From JANQSS01 sp965249735 (GTDB lineage Bacteria; Bacteroidota; Bacteroidia; Chitinophagales; Saprospiraceae): 64,000 nt of DNA. Numbering within the stretch: position 1 is the first letter of the stretch; every line of letters begins with the position of its first letter. The notes below the pieces were generated by a model that saw only the letters and a program-made list of their open reading frames with translations, did no database searches and was not told the DNA's origin. Location of the stretch: contig CBDFMS010000025.1 in the NCBI GenBank assembly GCA_965249735.1, positions 682,001 through 746,000 on the forward strand, in the 5' to 3' direction. Shown piece by piece: positions 20,378 through 29,585 of this stretch. The position numbers were made by a program, and so were the translations under genes.

Positions 20378-20863
20378 ATGAATTTCTCTCTCGCATACCT
20401 GTTTATCATGATGATGTTTCATCCAATTCATCTCAGCAAGTGTCAGATGGAAGTGAATGCCCAAAACAAACAGTTGGAAATTACTTTGCACGTTTATATT
20501 GACGATTTGCAAGAGATCATAGAGCAACGCGGAAGTCCGGACTTGTTTCTTGCAACTAAAAAGGAAATTCACACAGCAGATAGCTTTATTCACGCGTACC
20601 TGGTTGATCATCTGAAAATTATGAATGGGGGTCAACCTGTTGCATTTACATGGCTGGGAAAAGAGCAATCTGATGACCTCATGGCATTCTGGTGTTATTT
20701 GGAGACTGACGCAATCGAGGAAGACTTAGGTTTGTCCGTGACCTATAGTGTTTTGCAGGATTTATATGTGGATCAACAAAATATTCTGAACGTCATATCT
20801 TCCGATGGCGATGAGGCTTACTTTTTGTGCCGCAAAGGTGATAACATTGCGAGAATGGAATGA
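20378..20863 (+). CDS. DUF6702 family protein
   Basis: 161 residues from the ATG at 20378; a TTG two codons upstream is also in frame. It resembles the small Bacteroidota family DUF6702, with an early HPIHLSK motif, beta-rich KQLEITLHVYIDDL and a later TWLGKEQSDDLMAFWCYLE segment. The hydrophobic N-terminus (LAYLFIMMMFHPIH) may be a signal or anchor. The function is unknown. Its stop overlaps the yidD start by four bases (ATGA), so the two are translationally coupled. Confidence 0.7.
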   Translation: MNFSLAYLFIMMMFHPIHLSKCQMEVNAQNKQLEITLHVYIDDLQEIIEQRGSPDLFLATKKEIHTADSFIHAYLVDHLKIMNGGQPVAFTWLGKEQSDDLMAFWCYLETDAIEEDLGLSVTYSVLQDLYVDQQNILNVISSDGDEAYFLCRKGDNIARME

Positions 20864-21102
20864 ACATACTCAAACGCACTTTCATATTGTTGATAAGATT
20901 TTATCAAAAGGCCCTCAGCCCTCTGCTTGGGCAGAGTTGCCGTTTTCAACCGACTTGTTCACATTACGCTATCGGCGCACTCAATGAATGGGGTGTTTTT
21001 AAAGGTAGTTGGCTTGCAATTAAACGAATTTTTAGATGTCATCCCTGGGGTGGTAGTGGTTATGATCCATGGCCGAGAAAAAATTCCGAAAAGGCAATTT
21101 AG
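20860..21102 (+). CDS. yidD: Membrane protein insertion efficiency factor YidD
   Basis: 80 residues. YidD assists membrane-protein insertion with YidC at the inner membrane. The signature is complete: FYQKALSPLLGQSCRFQPTC, then SHYAIGALNEWGVFKGSW and RCHPWGGSGYDPWP. The N-terminal hydrophobic/amphipathic helix is present. The start overlaps the preceding gene by four bases. yidD is here separated from rnpA and yidC, as is common in Bacteroidota. Confidence 0.95.
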   Translation: MNILKRTFILLIRFYQKALSPLLGQSCRFQPTCSHYAIGALNEWGVFKGSWLAIKRIFRCHPWGGSGYDPWPRKNSEKAI

Positions 21103-21145
21103 ATTCTCTATTAATGCCTAACTTTCTGCTCAAATAATATCAAGA

Positions 21146-22009
21146 TTGAAGACCAGTTATCCATCTAAAATTCTACTTTCCGGCGAGTATACCATACTCC
21201 TGGGTTCTGATACATTAGCAGTCCCGTATTCTTATTATTCAGGTGGTTGGAGGGCCGGCATTCGGTCCGATTATCCCTTTGACCTGGATAAATGGATTGA
21301 ACATCTCTCGTCTTTAAAAGATGAAAACATCCGATTGGATATAAATCGAATGCATTTGGATTATGAACGGGATATTCGATTTGTATCGAACATCCCCCAG
21401 GGAGGAGGATTGGGTAGTTCAGGCGCCATTACAGCAGCATTTTATGACAGATATGTTTATGACAACAAATCACCCGAAGAAAACCTGGAAGATGTACGTG
21501 GCATTCTATCCCACATGGAAGCATATTTTCACGGCGAAAGTTCGGGTGTAGATCCTGTGGTTTCCTTGACTGGTAAAAGCTATTCGGTTTTGAATGGAGT
21601 TAGTAAATTAGGTGATCTGCGCATACCTCAATCCATTTCACTTCACTTAATACTGACTTCAACTGAACGCCAAACGGCACCGCTCATCCGGTTTTTTATG
21701 GACTCTTTGGAAAAACCAAAATTCCATAAGCGCGTTCATGAAGAACAAATTCCGGCAGTTCATGATTTTGTCTCCGCTTGGCTAAGTGACCAGGTTTCGG
21801 ATGTTGAATCGGCTTTTAGACGCATAAGTGAAATCGAATGGGACCTGTACAAACCAATGATTACCAAGGGTATCAGGTCACTGTGGAAAGATAGCCTTAC
21901 ATCCGATAAATACAGCATAAAATTATGTGGTGCTGGTGGGGGAGGTGCTTATCTGGCACTCGGAGAATTGCCGGAAGATCTTACACACAAAGTCTTGAAG
22001 ATTTCCTGA
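21146..22009 (+). CDS. GHMP kinase, mevalonate-kinase-like
   Basis: 287 residues. It shows the three GHMP kinase motifs: N-terminal SYPSKILLSGEYTILLGSD, the ATP-binding glycine loop IPQGGGLGSSGA (about residues 86-97), and the C-terminal KLCGAGGGGAYLAL. The family phosphorylates small alcohols such as mevalonate. In Bacteroidota such genes are often annotated as mevalonate-pathway kinases, but the exact substrate cannot be read from the sequence. The start is a TTG at 21146, chosen because the conserved N-terminal motif begins only five codons later. It follows yidD by 43 bp. Confidence 0.75.
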   Translation: MKTSYPSKILLSGEYTILLGSDTLAVPYSYYSGGWRAGIRSDYPFDLDKWIEHLSSLKDENIRLDINRMHLDYERDIRFVSNIPQGGGLGSSGAITAAFYDRYVYDNKSPEENLEDVRGILSHMEAYFHGESSGVDPVVSLTGKSYSVLNGVSKLGDLRIPQSISLHLILTSTERQTAPLIRFFMDSLEKPKFHKRVHEEQIPAVHDFVSAWLSDQVSDVESAFRRISEIEWDLYKPMITKGIRSLWKDSLTSDKYSIKLCGAGGGGAYLALGELPEDLTHKVLKIS

Positions 22010-22015
22010 CGTGTA

Positions 22016-22585
22016 TTAAATATATGATTTGATAGCGCCTTCTATCAGATTGATATGTTCATGATGCGTATTGAAGTATTGTTCAGGAATCACACTTCGA
22101 ATAATACCGCTGTCATCAATAATAAATACGCGTGGATATCCCAGTTCAACACCATATACTGCTTCGCTCAACATCCTGGTGTTTGGAATGATAATTACGT
22201 TCATTTTATCTGAACCTATGAATGAGCCGACTTCTTCTCGACTATCATCCGCCATGGCAATAATTCCTACTTTTTTTCCGAGTTTCTTTTTTAACTGATT
22301 AAGTTGATATAGTAATGAAACAGATTCTGCATTTTTAGTATTCCAGAAGAACAAAACACAAGGCTTTCCTTTAAAATCACCAAGATATTGCTCTTCTCCG
22401 GTCATGTCATTCGCGAGAAATGGCGTGGCCGGAAAACCTTCAAAGGATTTAATCAAATCTCTCATTGGAGGAGAAAATTCTTCTAACTCCACCTGGAAAT
22501 AGCCATTTTCAGATTGCGCCATTAATGACGTCTGAATGCCCGGAAAAAATAAAAATAAAATACAAAGTGTAAATAATTGCTTCAT
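22016..22585 (-). CDS. Redoxin/TlpA-like thioredoxin-fold protein lacking CXXC
   Basis: 189 residues. A signal peptide (about 1-23, ending LMAQ) directs it to the periplasm. The fold looks like AhpC/TSA-TlpA: GDFKGKPCVLFFWNTKNAES where active members have FWATWCGPC-type residues, then a helix, GIIAMADD, and a C-terminal PRVFIIDDSGIIR. The two active cysteines are replaced by Asn-Thr-Lys-Asn; the only nearby cysteine is in KPC, at a different place. It is therefore probably not a classical dithiol oxidoreductase; a binding or structural role is possible. It is convergent with the GHMP kinase gene, six bases apart. Confidence 0.7.
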   Translation of the reverse strand: MKQLFTLCILFLFFPGIQTSLMAQSENGYFQVELEEFSPPMRDLIKSFEGFPATPFLANDMTGEEQYLGDFKGKPCVLFFWNTKNAESVSLLYQLNQLKKKLGKKVGIIAMADDSREEVGSFIGSDKMNVIIIPNTRMLSEAVYGVELGYPRVFIIDDSGIIRSVIPEQYFNTHHEHINLIEGAIKSYI

Positions 22586-22716
22586 TGCGATTGATGTATT
22601 GGTAAGATAACGATAGTTTGTCTATTCCATTGTGCCCGTTTTATGATATTGTTTGCCTGGTCGTTCGATGATTTCACCATTAATTGGCCTAAATTATCAG
22701 ATGAATTTCCCTCGGC

Positions 22717-23922
22717 TTATTCTCCTTTTAGTCGCAGAAAAAGTGTTTTGAATATTTCGCCCATATTGTCAGTTTCTCGAATTTCATGGGCGTCACAATT
22801 TTCGTCTAGTCTAAAATAAAAAACTTGTTGGTCCGGTTTATCCAGGTCATCCATCCATACGGAGCCAAATCTCAAATCATTGTAATACGACGTACCTTGA
22901 CGAGTTTCGAAATTGTAATAATCATCAGAAAACCATCGTAGGGTTTTGATGTTGTCCGAGTCCATACACCCGATTTTCTCTACAATGGTTCTATTTTTTG
23001 GAATAATCCGAATCTCACTAAATGGCTCTTTTTTATCAAATAGAGAATAGTAACTCTCAATATAAGCGGTGTCGATTTCAGCAATACCATGCCATAAAAT
23101 ATTATTAAATATTGTCGGATTAGTCATTTTTTGAATAGGTGTTACGTGTAATGCTTCCATTCGATCAGCGAACAGCGTATTGATATTTGCTTTATTGGCA
23201 AAAGTGAGTAACATGTATAACGAACTGATAATCAATCCTGCATTGTTCCATCTGGTCCGTCTCTTGTCTTTGCGCTTAAAGAATGACGATAAGATCAAAC
23301 AAATTAAAAATGGAACAGTATAAAGCGGGTCAACTACCGATATTGATGAGGTCGTAAAACGATGATTATGGAAAGGTTGAAATATTTGCGTCCCATAAGT
23401 GGTAAAAGCATCAATCATAATGTGGGTAGCAAAACCTAAGAAAAAAAATAAATACCAGTGACGAAATGATATTTCTTCAAAATCATCATTGGGTTGATTA
23501 AAGGAGCGCCAAATCCAATATCCCCCCAATCCACCAAACATGATGAATACCTGAGCGGTAAAAATATTGAATGAAGAAAATAGAACATAACCACTTAATG
23601 CAATGATCAGTACACCAATAATGATCCAGATTTTTTGCCAGAATTTTTTGTAGACTTTATTTTCATGGGGATTCTTACGATACAACCAGCTCGTAAACGC
23701 AGCTAAAATAATTGGAACCACCAGGGAGAATAAAATTGAATGTGAAATTCCTCTGTGAAAGGCCATTGCTTCTATGTCATCCATCCAAAAGTTGGTTATC
23801 ACATCCAGGTCCGGAATGGTTCCGGCAAGGGCACCCCAAAGCATGGCCTTATTGCCCAGTTTTTTGCCGGCAACGGCTTCCCCGACTGCAGCACCTAATG
23901 TCAATTGTGTGAGTGAATCCAT
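22717..23922 (-). CDS. Membrane-bound metal-dependent hydrolase (YbcI/DUF457 family)
   Basis: 401 residues. The N-terminal signature MDSLTQLTLGAAVGEAVAGK, followed by AGTIPDLDVI and HRGISHSILFSLVVP, is that of the LexA-binding/inner-membrane hydrolase family (YdjM, YfhO type), with conserved Asp and His as candidate metal ligands. At least five hydrophobic segments lie between residues 60 and 240. The C-terminal roughly 150 residues are soluble and acidic. The family's substrate is not known. It is monocistronic by spacing. Confidence 0.8.
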   Translation of the reverse strand: MDSLTQLTLGAAVGEAVAGKKLGNKAMLWGALAGTIPDLDVITNFWMDDIEAMAFHRGISHSILFSLVVPIILAAFTSWLYRKNPHENKVYKKFWQKIWIIIGVLIIALSGYVLFSSFNIFTAQVFIMFGGLGGYWIWRSFNQPNDDFEEISFRHWYLFFFLGFATHIMIDAFTTYGTQIFQPFHNHRFTTSSISVVDPLYTVPFLICLILSSFFKRKDKRRTRWNNAGLIISSLYMLLTFANKANINTLFADRMEALHVTPIQKMTNPTIFNNILWHGIAEIDTAYIESYYSLFDKKEPFSEIRIIPKNRTIVEKIGCMDSDNIKTLRWFSDDYYNFETRQGTSYYNDLRFGSVWMDDLDKPDQQVFYFRLDENCDAHEIRETDNMGEIFKTLFLRLKGE

Positions 23923-24023
23923 AGATTTCTATGATGAGGCGCAAATGTACGGATTAGGCATGAAGCGGGAATTAAGGAGTATTAGAGGGTAACAGGCAAT
24001 GTAGGAACCTAAGGCTTGACCAG

Positions 24024-24746
24024 TCAACTGGAGATATTCATAACCTTGATGGCTTGTTCAGAAGCCCTTTGCTCTGCTCCTTTTTTATTGAAACCTTCAC
24101 CGGTAGCTACTGATTCGCCATCGATCAACACTTGAACCCGAAATTTGTCTCGATTGCGTTGTTTAAACTTTTCCTTGACGCGATAATCTATATTATGACC
24201 AGTTTTTTGGCACCACTCCAACAAACGGGACTTGTAATTATCATCTAATTTTTCAAGTGATGCCAGGTCGAGATGTCTTTGTAAAACCCGCTGAATGACA
24301 AATACCTTGGTTTTTCGATAGCCTTTATCAAGATAGATGGCTCCAATCAATGCCTCAAATGCATTGCCAAGCATGGAGTGACTTATCTTGGTGTTATTAT
24401 ACTCTTTGAGCAAAATGGCCAGCTCCATCTTGTCAGCAATTTCATTTAATGTTCTTCGCTTAACTATTTTACTCCGCATTTTGGTGAGAAATCCTTCGTC
24501 GCTTTGCGGATATTTTTTAAATAGATATTCAGCAACAATTGAATTTAGAATGGCATCCCCCAAATACTCCAGTCGCTCGTTGCTCTGTAAGTCTTCTGAT
24601 GATTCGTTGAGTATGCTCTTGTGATGGAATGCGGTCTTGTAGATGGCTATATTTTCAGGTCGAAAGCCGATCATGGAGAAGACATGCGCATTTAAATCCT
24701 TTTCCTTAGAAAACAAACTATTGTGCAATCGTTTGAAAAACCCCAA
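24024..24746 (-). CDS. rnc: Ribonuclease III
   Basis: 240 residues. It is the double-stranded-RNA endonuclease that processes rRNA precursors and some mRNAs. The catalytic signature is NERLEYLGDAILNSIVAEY (about residues 55-73), with the second acidic cluster in GNAFEALIGAIYLDKG. The C-terminal double-stranded RNA-binding domain (about 165-238) shows SRLLEWCQKTGHN and GEGFNKKGAEQRASEQA. It starts three bases after the fabF stop, so it is the third gene of acpP-fabF-rnc, a common bacterial order. Confidence 0.95.
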   Translation of the reverse strand: MGFFKRLHNSLFSKEKDLNAHVFSMIGFRPENIAIYKTAFHHKSILNESSEDLQSNERLEYLGDAILNSIVAEYLFKKYPQSDEGFLTKMRSKIVKRRTLNEIADKMELAILLKEYNNTKISHSMLGNAFEALIGAIYLDKGYRKTKVFVIQRVLQRHLDLASLEKLDDNYKSRLLEWCQKTGHNIDYRVKEKFKQRNRDKFRVQVLIDGESVATGEGFNKKGAEQRASEQAIKVMNISS

Positions 24747-24749
24747 ATT

Positions 24750-25994
24750 CTAAATTTTTCTAATTAGCATAGAAGTATTGTGTCCTCCAAATCCAAATGT
24801 GTTGCTCATAAAAGTACTAAATTTTCGTTGCTGGGCGGTGTTAAATGTCAGATTTAATTTACTGTCAAATGCGGGGTCATCTGTAAAATGATTAATAGTC
24901 GGAGGAATAAAATCATGTTGCATTCCTAATAGCCCCGCGACGCATTCAAGCGCACCTGCAGCGCCTAAGAGATGCCCGGTCATCGATTTGGTAGAACTAA
25001 TATTGAGTTTGTAAGCCAGATTGCCAAAGAGTTTCTGGATGGCATTTATTTCCGCGATATCTCCGAGCGGTGTGGATGTCCCGTGAACATTGATGTATTC
25101 AACTTCAGATTTATCTGTACGGGCATCTTTCAAGGTTATATCCATGACGTGATTCGCACCTAATCCTTCTGGATGTGGTGCTGTTATGTGATAGGCATCA
25201 GCTGACATGCCAACACCAATTATTTCACCAAGAATATTAGCACCCCTCGCTTTGGCATGTTCATAAGACTCGAGGATAAGCGCTGCGGCACCTTCTCCCA
25301 GGACAAATCCTTCTCTGTCAAGGTCAAATGGTCGTGAAGCCGTTGTTGGACTATCATTCCTTGTCGATAGGGCTTTCATGGCACCAAAACCACCAATCCC
25401 GGCTTTTACGATAGCAGCTTCTGAACCACCGGTGACGATGACATCAGCCCGCCCCAAACGAATGTAGTCGGTTGCATTGATGATGGCGTGTGATGAAGAT
25501 GCGCAAGCAGATACCGTGGTGTAATTGATGCCCCGGAGACCATATTCGATTGAAATATATCCTGGGGCTATATCCGCAATCATCTTTGGGATCATGAAAG
25601 GATTATACCGCGGAATACCGGATTCGCTGCCTTCAAAATCTTCAATTTCCTTCTCTAAGGATCGAAGACCACCAATACCTGAGCCCCAAATCACACCACA
25701 CCGATTGCTGTTTTCTTTCTCAAAGTCGATTCCTGAATGTTCGACCGCCTCTTTTGCGACGACCATGGCGTATTGTGTGAACTCATCCATCCGACGCGCC
25801 ATTTTTCGATCGATGTGATCGGTGATGTTGATGTTCTTTAGTTCACAGGCAAATTGTGTTTTGAACTTACTGGCATCAAATTTGGTAATGGGATTAGCAC
25901 CACTAACGCCATCTTGTAGCGCTTGTTTGAACTCATTCCGGTTGTTTCCAATGGCGCTTAATACACCAATGCCCGTTATTACGACTCTTTGCAT
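24750..25994 (-). CDS. fabF: Beta-ketoacyl-ACP synthase II
   Basis: 414 residues, normal for the family. It condenses malonyl-ACP with acyl-ACP in fatty-acid elongation. The Cys-His-His triad is intact: C164 in TTVSACASSSHAI, H304 in NVHGTSTPLGD and H341 in SMTGHLLGAAGALE. The glycine-rich C-terminal FMSNTFGFGGHNTS is present. It is the second gene behind acpP, from which it is separated by 130 bp containing a palindrome; rnc follows after three bases. Confidence 0.97.
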   Translation of the reverse strand: MQRVVITGIGVLSAIGNNRNEFKQALQDGVSGANPITKFDASKFKTQFACELKNINITDHIDRKMARRMDEFTQYAMVVAKEAVEHSGIDFEKENSNRCGVIWGSGIGGLRSLEKEIEDFEGSESGIPRYNPFMIPKMIADIAPGYISIEYGLRGINYTTVSACASSSHAIINATDYIRLGRADVIVTGGSEAAIVKAGIGGFGAMKALSTRNDSPTTASRPFDLDREGFVLGEGAAALILESYEHAKARGANILGEIIGVGMSADAYHITAPHPEGLGANHVMDITLKDARTDKSEVEYINVHGTSTPLGDIAEINAIQKLFGNLAYKLNISSTKSMTGHLLGAAGALECVAGLLGMQHDFIPPTINHFTDDPAFDSKLNLTFNTAQQRKFSTFMSNTFGFGGHNTSMLIRKI

Positions 25995-26077
25995 GGAATA
26001 ATTTTTTAGGCTAAGAAGCTAGCCCAATGTACAAATTACTCAGGAAATAGTTTAGAAGGGTGATCTCAAGATAACGA

Positions 26078-26114
26078 AAGGAGAGAAAAGGTTTTGGGAC
26101 CATTTTCTCTCCTT
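26078..26114 (-). terminator. Perfect 12-bp palindrome between acpP and fabF
   Basis: AAGGAGAGAAAA (26078-26089) is mirrored by TTTTCTCTCCTT (26103-26114) with a 13-base loop. It lies 10 bp downstream of the acpP stop. The distal arm is itself U-rich on the transcript. A partial terminator that yields more acpP than fabF transcript is plausible. Confidence 0.6.
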
Positions 26115-26124
26115 AATTAAAAGA

Positions 26125-26364
26125 CTAAGACTGCAATTGCTCTTCCAGATAAGAGACTGCCTGGCCTACCGTCTGGATGTTTTCTGCTTGCTCGTCTGGT
26201 ATTGATATGTCAAATTCTTTCTCGAATTCCATGATCAATTCCACAGTGTCAAGTGAATCAGCGCCAAGGTCATTAGTGAAGCTCGCTTCAGTTGTTACCT
26301 CTGACTCATCGACTCCTAATTTCTCGACAATGATTTGTTTTACTTTTTCTGCAATGTTAGACAT
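26125..26364 (-). CDS. acpP: Acyl carrier protein
   Basis: 79 residues, strongly acidic. It carries fatty-acyl intermediates on a phosphopantetheine arm. The attachment site is S37 in the motif DLGADSLDTVELIMEFE. Four helices are expected, as usual. It is the first gene of the acpP-fabF-rnc cluster and is separated from fabF by a palindrome that may raise its relative expression. Confidence 0.98.
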   Translation of the reverse strand: MSNIAEKVKQIIVEKLGVDESEVTTEASFTNDLGADSLDTVELIMEFEKEFDISIPDEQAENIQTVGQAVSYLEEQLQS

Positions 26365-26389
26365 GTTGAATAATTTTTGTTTTGGTTCG

Positions 26390-26397
26390 CAAATTTA
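26390..26397 (-). promoter_or_regulatory. Probable -7 box of the acpP promoter
   Basis: On the minus strand this reads TAAATTTG, matching TAnnTTTG, and lies 26 bp upstream of the acpP start. No clear -33 TTTG was found at the usual distance. Confidence 0.4.
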
Positions 26398-26520
26398 AGT
26401 GAAAATAATTCAATGTAGAATCCTTCACCACACTCTCAATGATATCTTTCCTTCTTTTGTTCCATTGAAGTGTTATGGAAAGGTTAATGTACCAAATACA
26501 CTAATTCACAAAAATGACTC

Positions 26521-26528
26521 TATCTTTG
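26521..26528 (+). promoter_or_regulatory. Probable -7 box of the pyk promoter
   Basis: TATCTTTG matches TAnnTTTG and lies 22 bp upstream of the pyk start. The -33 element is not obvious. Confidence 0.45.
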
Positions 26529-26550
26529 CCCGCTAATTGACACGCGAGTT

Positions 26551-27981
26551 ATGAATAGAGTTGATAATCAGTACACTAAGATAGTAGCCACAGTTGGACC
26601 TGCATCCGATACCTACGAAAATTTGCTGACTTTGGTCAAAGAAGGCGTTGATGTCTTTCGGATAAATTTTTCGCATGGAACACATGAGGAGCATCGCGAT
26701 GTGATCGAAAAGATCAAATATATCAATGAAAAGTACCGCATTCACGTAGGAATTCTTGCGGATTTACAAGGCCCAAAGCTCCGCATTGGAGAAATTGAAG
26801 AAGGTACCATTCTGGAGGAAGGGGATATTATAACGTTCACATCTGAGGATCATGTCGGCGACAAGAATTCTGCCTACATGAACTATGATCAATTTGCCAG
26901 AGATGTATCCCCCGGAGAGGTCGTTTTGATTGATGATGGAAAGATCCACCTCAAAGTCCTCGAAACGGACGGTGAATCTGTTGTCAAGCTAAAAACCAAG
27001 TTTGGAGGCCAGTTAAACTCCAATAAAGGTGTGAATCTGCCCCAAACAAAGGTGACGCTTCCTTCGCTCACTGAAAAAGATATCCGTGATCTCAATTTCA
27101 TCTTGACTCAACCGGTCAATTGGATTGCCCTTTCATTTGTACGTAAACCACAGGATATCATTGACTTACAAGATAGAATTGAAGCGGCAGGGCACAGTGC
27201 AAAGACAATAGCGAAAATTGAAAAACCGGAAGCACTGGAACATATTGACGAAATCATCAAAATTTCTAATGCCATCATGATCGCCCGTGGCGATTTGGGT
27301 ATTGAGGTACCGATGGAAAAACTGCCACCGATTCAAAAGGAAATCATCAAAAAGTGTATCAACCGGGCGCGTCCGGTAATCGTTGCCACACAGATGATGG
27401 AAAGTATGATTACGCAACCTAGTCCCAGTCGGGCAGAGGTGACCGATGTGGCCAATGCCGTACTGGACGGGACCGATGCCGTGATGTTAAGTGCCGAGAC
27501 TTCTGTTGGACGTCATCCTGCACTCGTCGTTAAAGCCATGAATAAAATCATTGCGGAGGCAGAAGATCATTATGAGGTTAGGAATTTGCATCATTCAACT
27601 TCACCCAAGTCAGCTACCTTTTATTCCGATGTACTTTGCTTCAATTCAGCCGCAGTGAGTGAAGATATCAATGCTGAGGCCATCATTGGGATGACAGCTT
27701 CCGGCTACACGGCCTTCAAGATATCAAGTTGCAGACCTAAGAGCAAAATCTATATCTTTTCAGAGAGTCAGGACATTTTGAGTACCCTCAATCTCGTATG
27801 GGGGGTTCGTTGCTTCTATTATGGAAAATTCACCACCACGGATGAGACCATACGGGATGTGAATAACATACTTAAGAACAAAGGATTGGTACGCATTGGT
27901 GATGTGGTAGTCAACACCGGAAGTATGCCGATTAACTCGCGTGGACGAACCAATATGCTTAAACTGACCCGAATTGACTGA
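26551..27981 (+). CDS. pyk: Pyruvate kinase
   Basis: 476 residues, standard length. It converts phosphoenolpyruvate and ADP to pyruvate and ATP. Motifs: TKIVATVGPASDTYENL at the N-terminus, FRINFSHGTHEEH, the active-site region TIAKIEKPEALEHIDEI (catalytic Lys), MIARGDLGIEVP, and VIVATQMMESMITQPSPSRAE. The C-terminal regulatory domain is present (residues about 355-476). It is divergently placed from acpP with 186 bp in between, and apparently monocistronic. Confidence 0.97.
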   Translation: MNRVDNQYTKIVATVGPASDTYENLLTLVKEGVDVFRINFSHGTHEEHRDVIEKIKYINEKYRIHVGILADLQGPKLRIGEIEEGTILEEGDIITFTSEDHVGDKNSAYMNYDQFARDVSPGEVVLIDDGKIHLKVLETDGESVVKLKTKFGGQLNSNKGVNLPQTKVTLPSLTEKDIRDLNFILTQPVNWIALSFVRKPQDIIDLQDRIEAAGHSAKTIAKIEKPEALEHIDEIIKISNAIMIARGDLGIEVPMEKLPPIQKEIIKKCINRARPVIVATQMMESMITQPSPSRAEVTDVANAVLDGTDAVMLSAETSVGRHPALVVKAMNKIIAEAEDHYEVRNLHHSTSPKSATFYSDVLCFNSAAVSEDINAEAIIGMTASGYTAFKISSCRPKSKIYIFSESQDILSTLNLVWGVRCFYYGKFTTTDETIRDVNNILKNKGLVRIGDVVVNTGSMPINSRGRTNMLKLTRID

Positions 27982-28074
27982 TCATTCGGTAGCGTATCCT
28001 GAGTTTATGAGAATGCCTCAACCCACAACGATCCAATAAAAAAAACATAATTTCGTCGCTTATCTCAGCAAAGT

Positions 28075-28821
28075 ATGTTACTCGGATTTTTTAAACATTT
28101 TGGTCGATATCTGTTGCTGCTCAAGCAGGGCATTACGCGTCCGGATAATGCAAGAATCTACTGGAAGGAAACTCTTCGTCAGATGGATGACATTGGCATC
28201 GGGTCACTCATCATTGTGTGTTTGATTGCTGTCTTTATCGGTGCCGTTACCGCCGTTCAATTTTCCTATCAATTGGGAGGTCAGCTCATTCCGCGGTACT
28301 ACATAGGATATATCGTACGGGATATGACGATTATCGAATTGGCACCAACGTTCACATGTCTCGTTCTGGCTGGAAAGGTCGGTTCGAATATCGCCTCTGA
28401 GATTGGCGGTATGCGCCAAAAAGAACATATTGATGCCATGGAGATCATGGGTGTGAATACCCCCGGGTATTTGATTATGCCGCGATTGGTCGCTGCCCTC
28501 ATCGTGATTCCTATGTTGGTGTGCATCGCCGCATTTGTAAGCATAGGAGGCGCCTTTGCGGCCAGCGTTCCCACCGGTCTTTTTTCTTCGGCAGAATTTA
28601 TAAAAGGCCTTCGATACATCTTCGACCCATATAATGTCACCATGATGCTTGTCAAGTCCTTAGTATTCGCCTTTATTTTGACCACGGTGGCTTGCTATCA
28701 GGGATATTATGTCAAAACAGGTAGCATAGAATTGGGAAAAGCCAGTACCAACGCAGTCGTGTATGGTGATGTACTTATCCTCATTGCAGATTATTTAATA
28801 GCCGTTGTATTGACCTCATGA
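28075..28821 (+). CDS. mlaE: MlaE-family ABC transporter permease
   Basis: 248 residues with about five to six hydrophobic segments. It is the inner-membrane permease of Mla/Ttg2/MCE-type lipid transporters. Typical stretches are IGAVTAVQFSYQLGGQ, ELAPTFTCLVLAGKVGSNIASEIGGMR and ALIVIPMLVCIAAFVSIGG. Its stop overlaps the following ATPase start by four bases. No MCE (MlaD) substrate-binding gene is visible next to the pair, so it must be encoded elsewhere. Confidence 0.88.
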   Translation: MLLGFFKHFGRYLLLLKQGITRPDNARIYWKETLRQMDDIGIGSLIIVCLIAVFIGAVTAVQFSYQLGGQLIPRYYIGYIVRDMTIIELAPTFTCLVLAGKVGSNIASEIGGMRQKEHIDAMEIMGVNTPGYLIMPRLVAALIVIPMLVCIAAFVSIGGAFAASVPTGLFSSAEFIKGLRYIFDPYNVTMMLVKSLVFAFILTTVACYQGYYVKTGSIELGKASTNAVVYGDVLILIADYLIAVVLTS

Positions 28822-29585
28822 TAAGAGCGGACGGACTATATAAATCATTCGGAGAAACTGAAGTTCTCAATAATATTTCGATTGAATTCGAACCGGGTAA
28901 AACCAATTTGATTATCGGCAGAAGTGGGGCCGGTAAAACGGTCTTGTTGAAACTCCTTGTTGGATTGTTTACACCAACTGCAGGTAAAGTATGGTATGAC
29001 GATATTGACTTTTACTCCCTTAGCAAGAAAAAGGTGCGAGCAATACGAATGGAAGTAGGCATGCTTTTCCAGGGTTCAGCATTATTTGATTCGATGACTG
29101 TCGAAGAAAACATCCGATTTCCACTAGATATGTTTACAACCATGACGGCGGCAGAAAAAAGCAATCGCGTCAATTCGTGTTTGGATCGCGTCGATTTATC
29201 AGGAACGAATAACCATTACCCTTCGGAAATTAGTGGAGGTATGCAAAAACGTGTCGGGATTGCCAGAGCCATCGTCTTAAATCCGAAATACTTGTTTTGT
29301 GATGAACCCAATTCAGGACTCGATCCAAAAACCTCAATACTCATCGACAGGTTGATCAGCAGTATAACCGACGAATTCCGCATCACAACAATTATCAACA
29401 CCCATGACATGAACTCGGTCATGGAAATAGGCGAGAAAATCACACTCTTGCATAAGGGTGAGCTTGTTTGGGTCGGGAATAAAGATCAAGTCATGGAAAG
29501 TGATAATGACTTTTTACAGCAATTTATATTCGCCTCTCCTTTTTTACAAAGGCTGAGGGATGAAGCTTTAGAAAGCAAAAAATAG
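28818..29585 (+). CDS. mlaF: MlaF-family ABC transporter ATP-binding protein
   Basis: 255 residues. It is the ATPase partner of the overlapping permease gene. Walker A is IIGRSGAGKT, the ABC signature is SEISGGMQKRVGIARA, and Walker B is YLFCDEPNSGLDP, followed by the switch histidine in NTHDMNSV. These match MlaF-type ATPases of lipid transporters in the inner membrane. The four-base overlap (ATGA) with mlaE indicates translational coupling. Confidence 0.9.
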   Translation: MIRADGLYKSFGETEVLNNISIEFEPGKTNLIIGRSGAGKTVLLKLLVGLFTPTAGKVWYDDIDFYSLSKKKVRAIRMEVGMLFQGSALFDSMTVEENIRFPLDMFTTMTAAEKSNRVNSCLDRVDLSGTNNHYPSEISGGMQKRVGIARAIVLNPKYLFCDEPNSGLDPKTSILIDRLISSITDEFRITTIINTHDMNSVMEIGEKITLLHKGELVWVGNKDQVMESDNDFLQQFIFASPFLQRLRDEALESKK

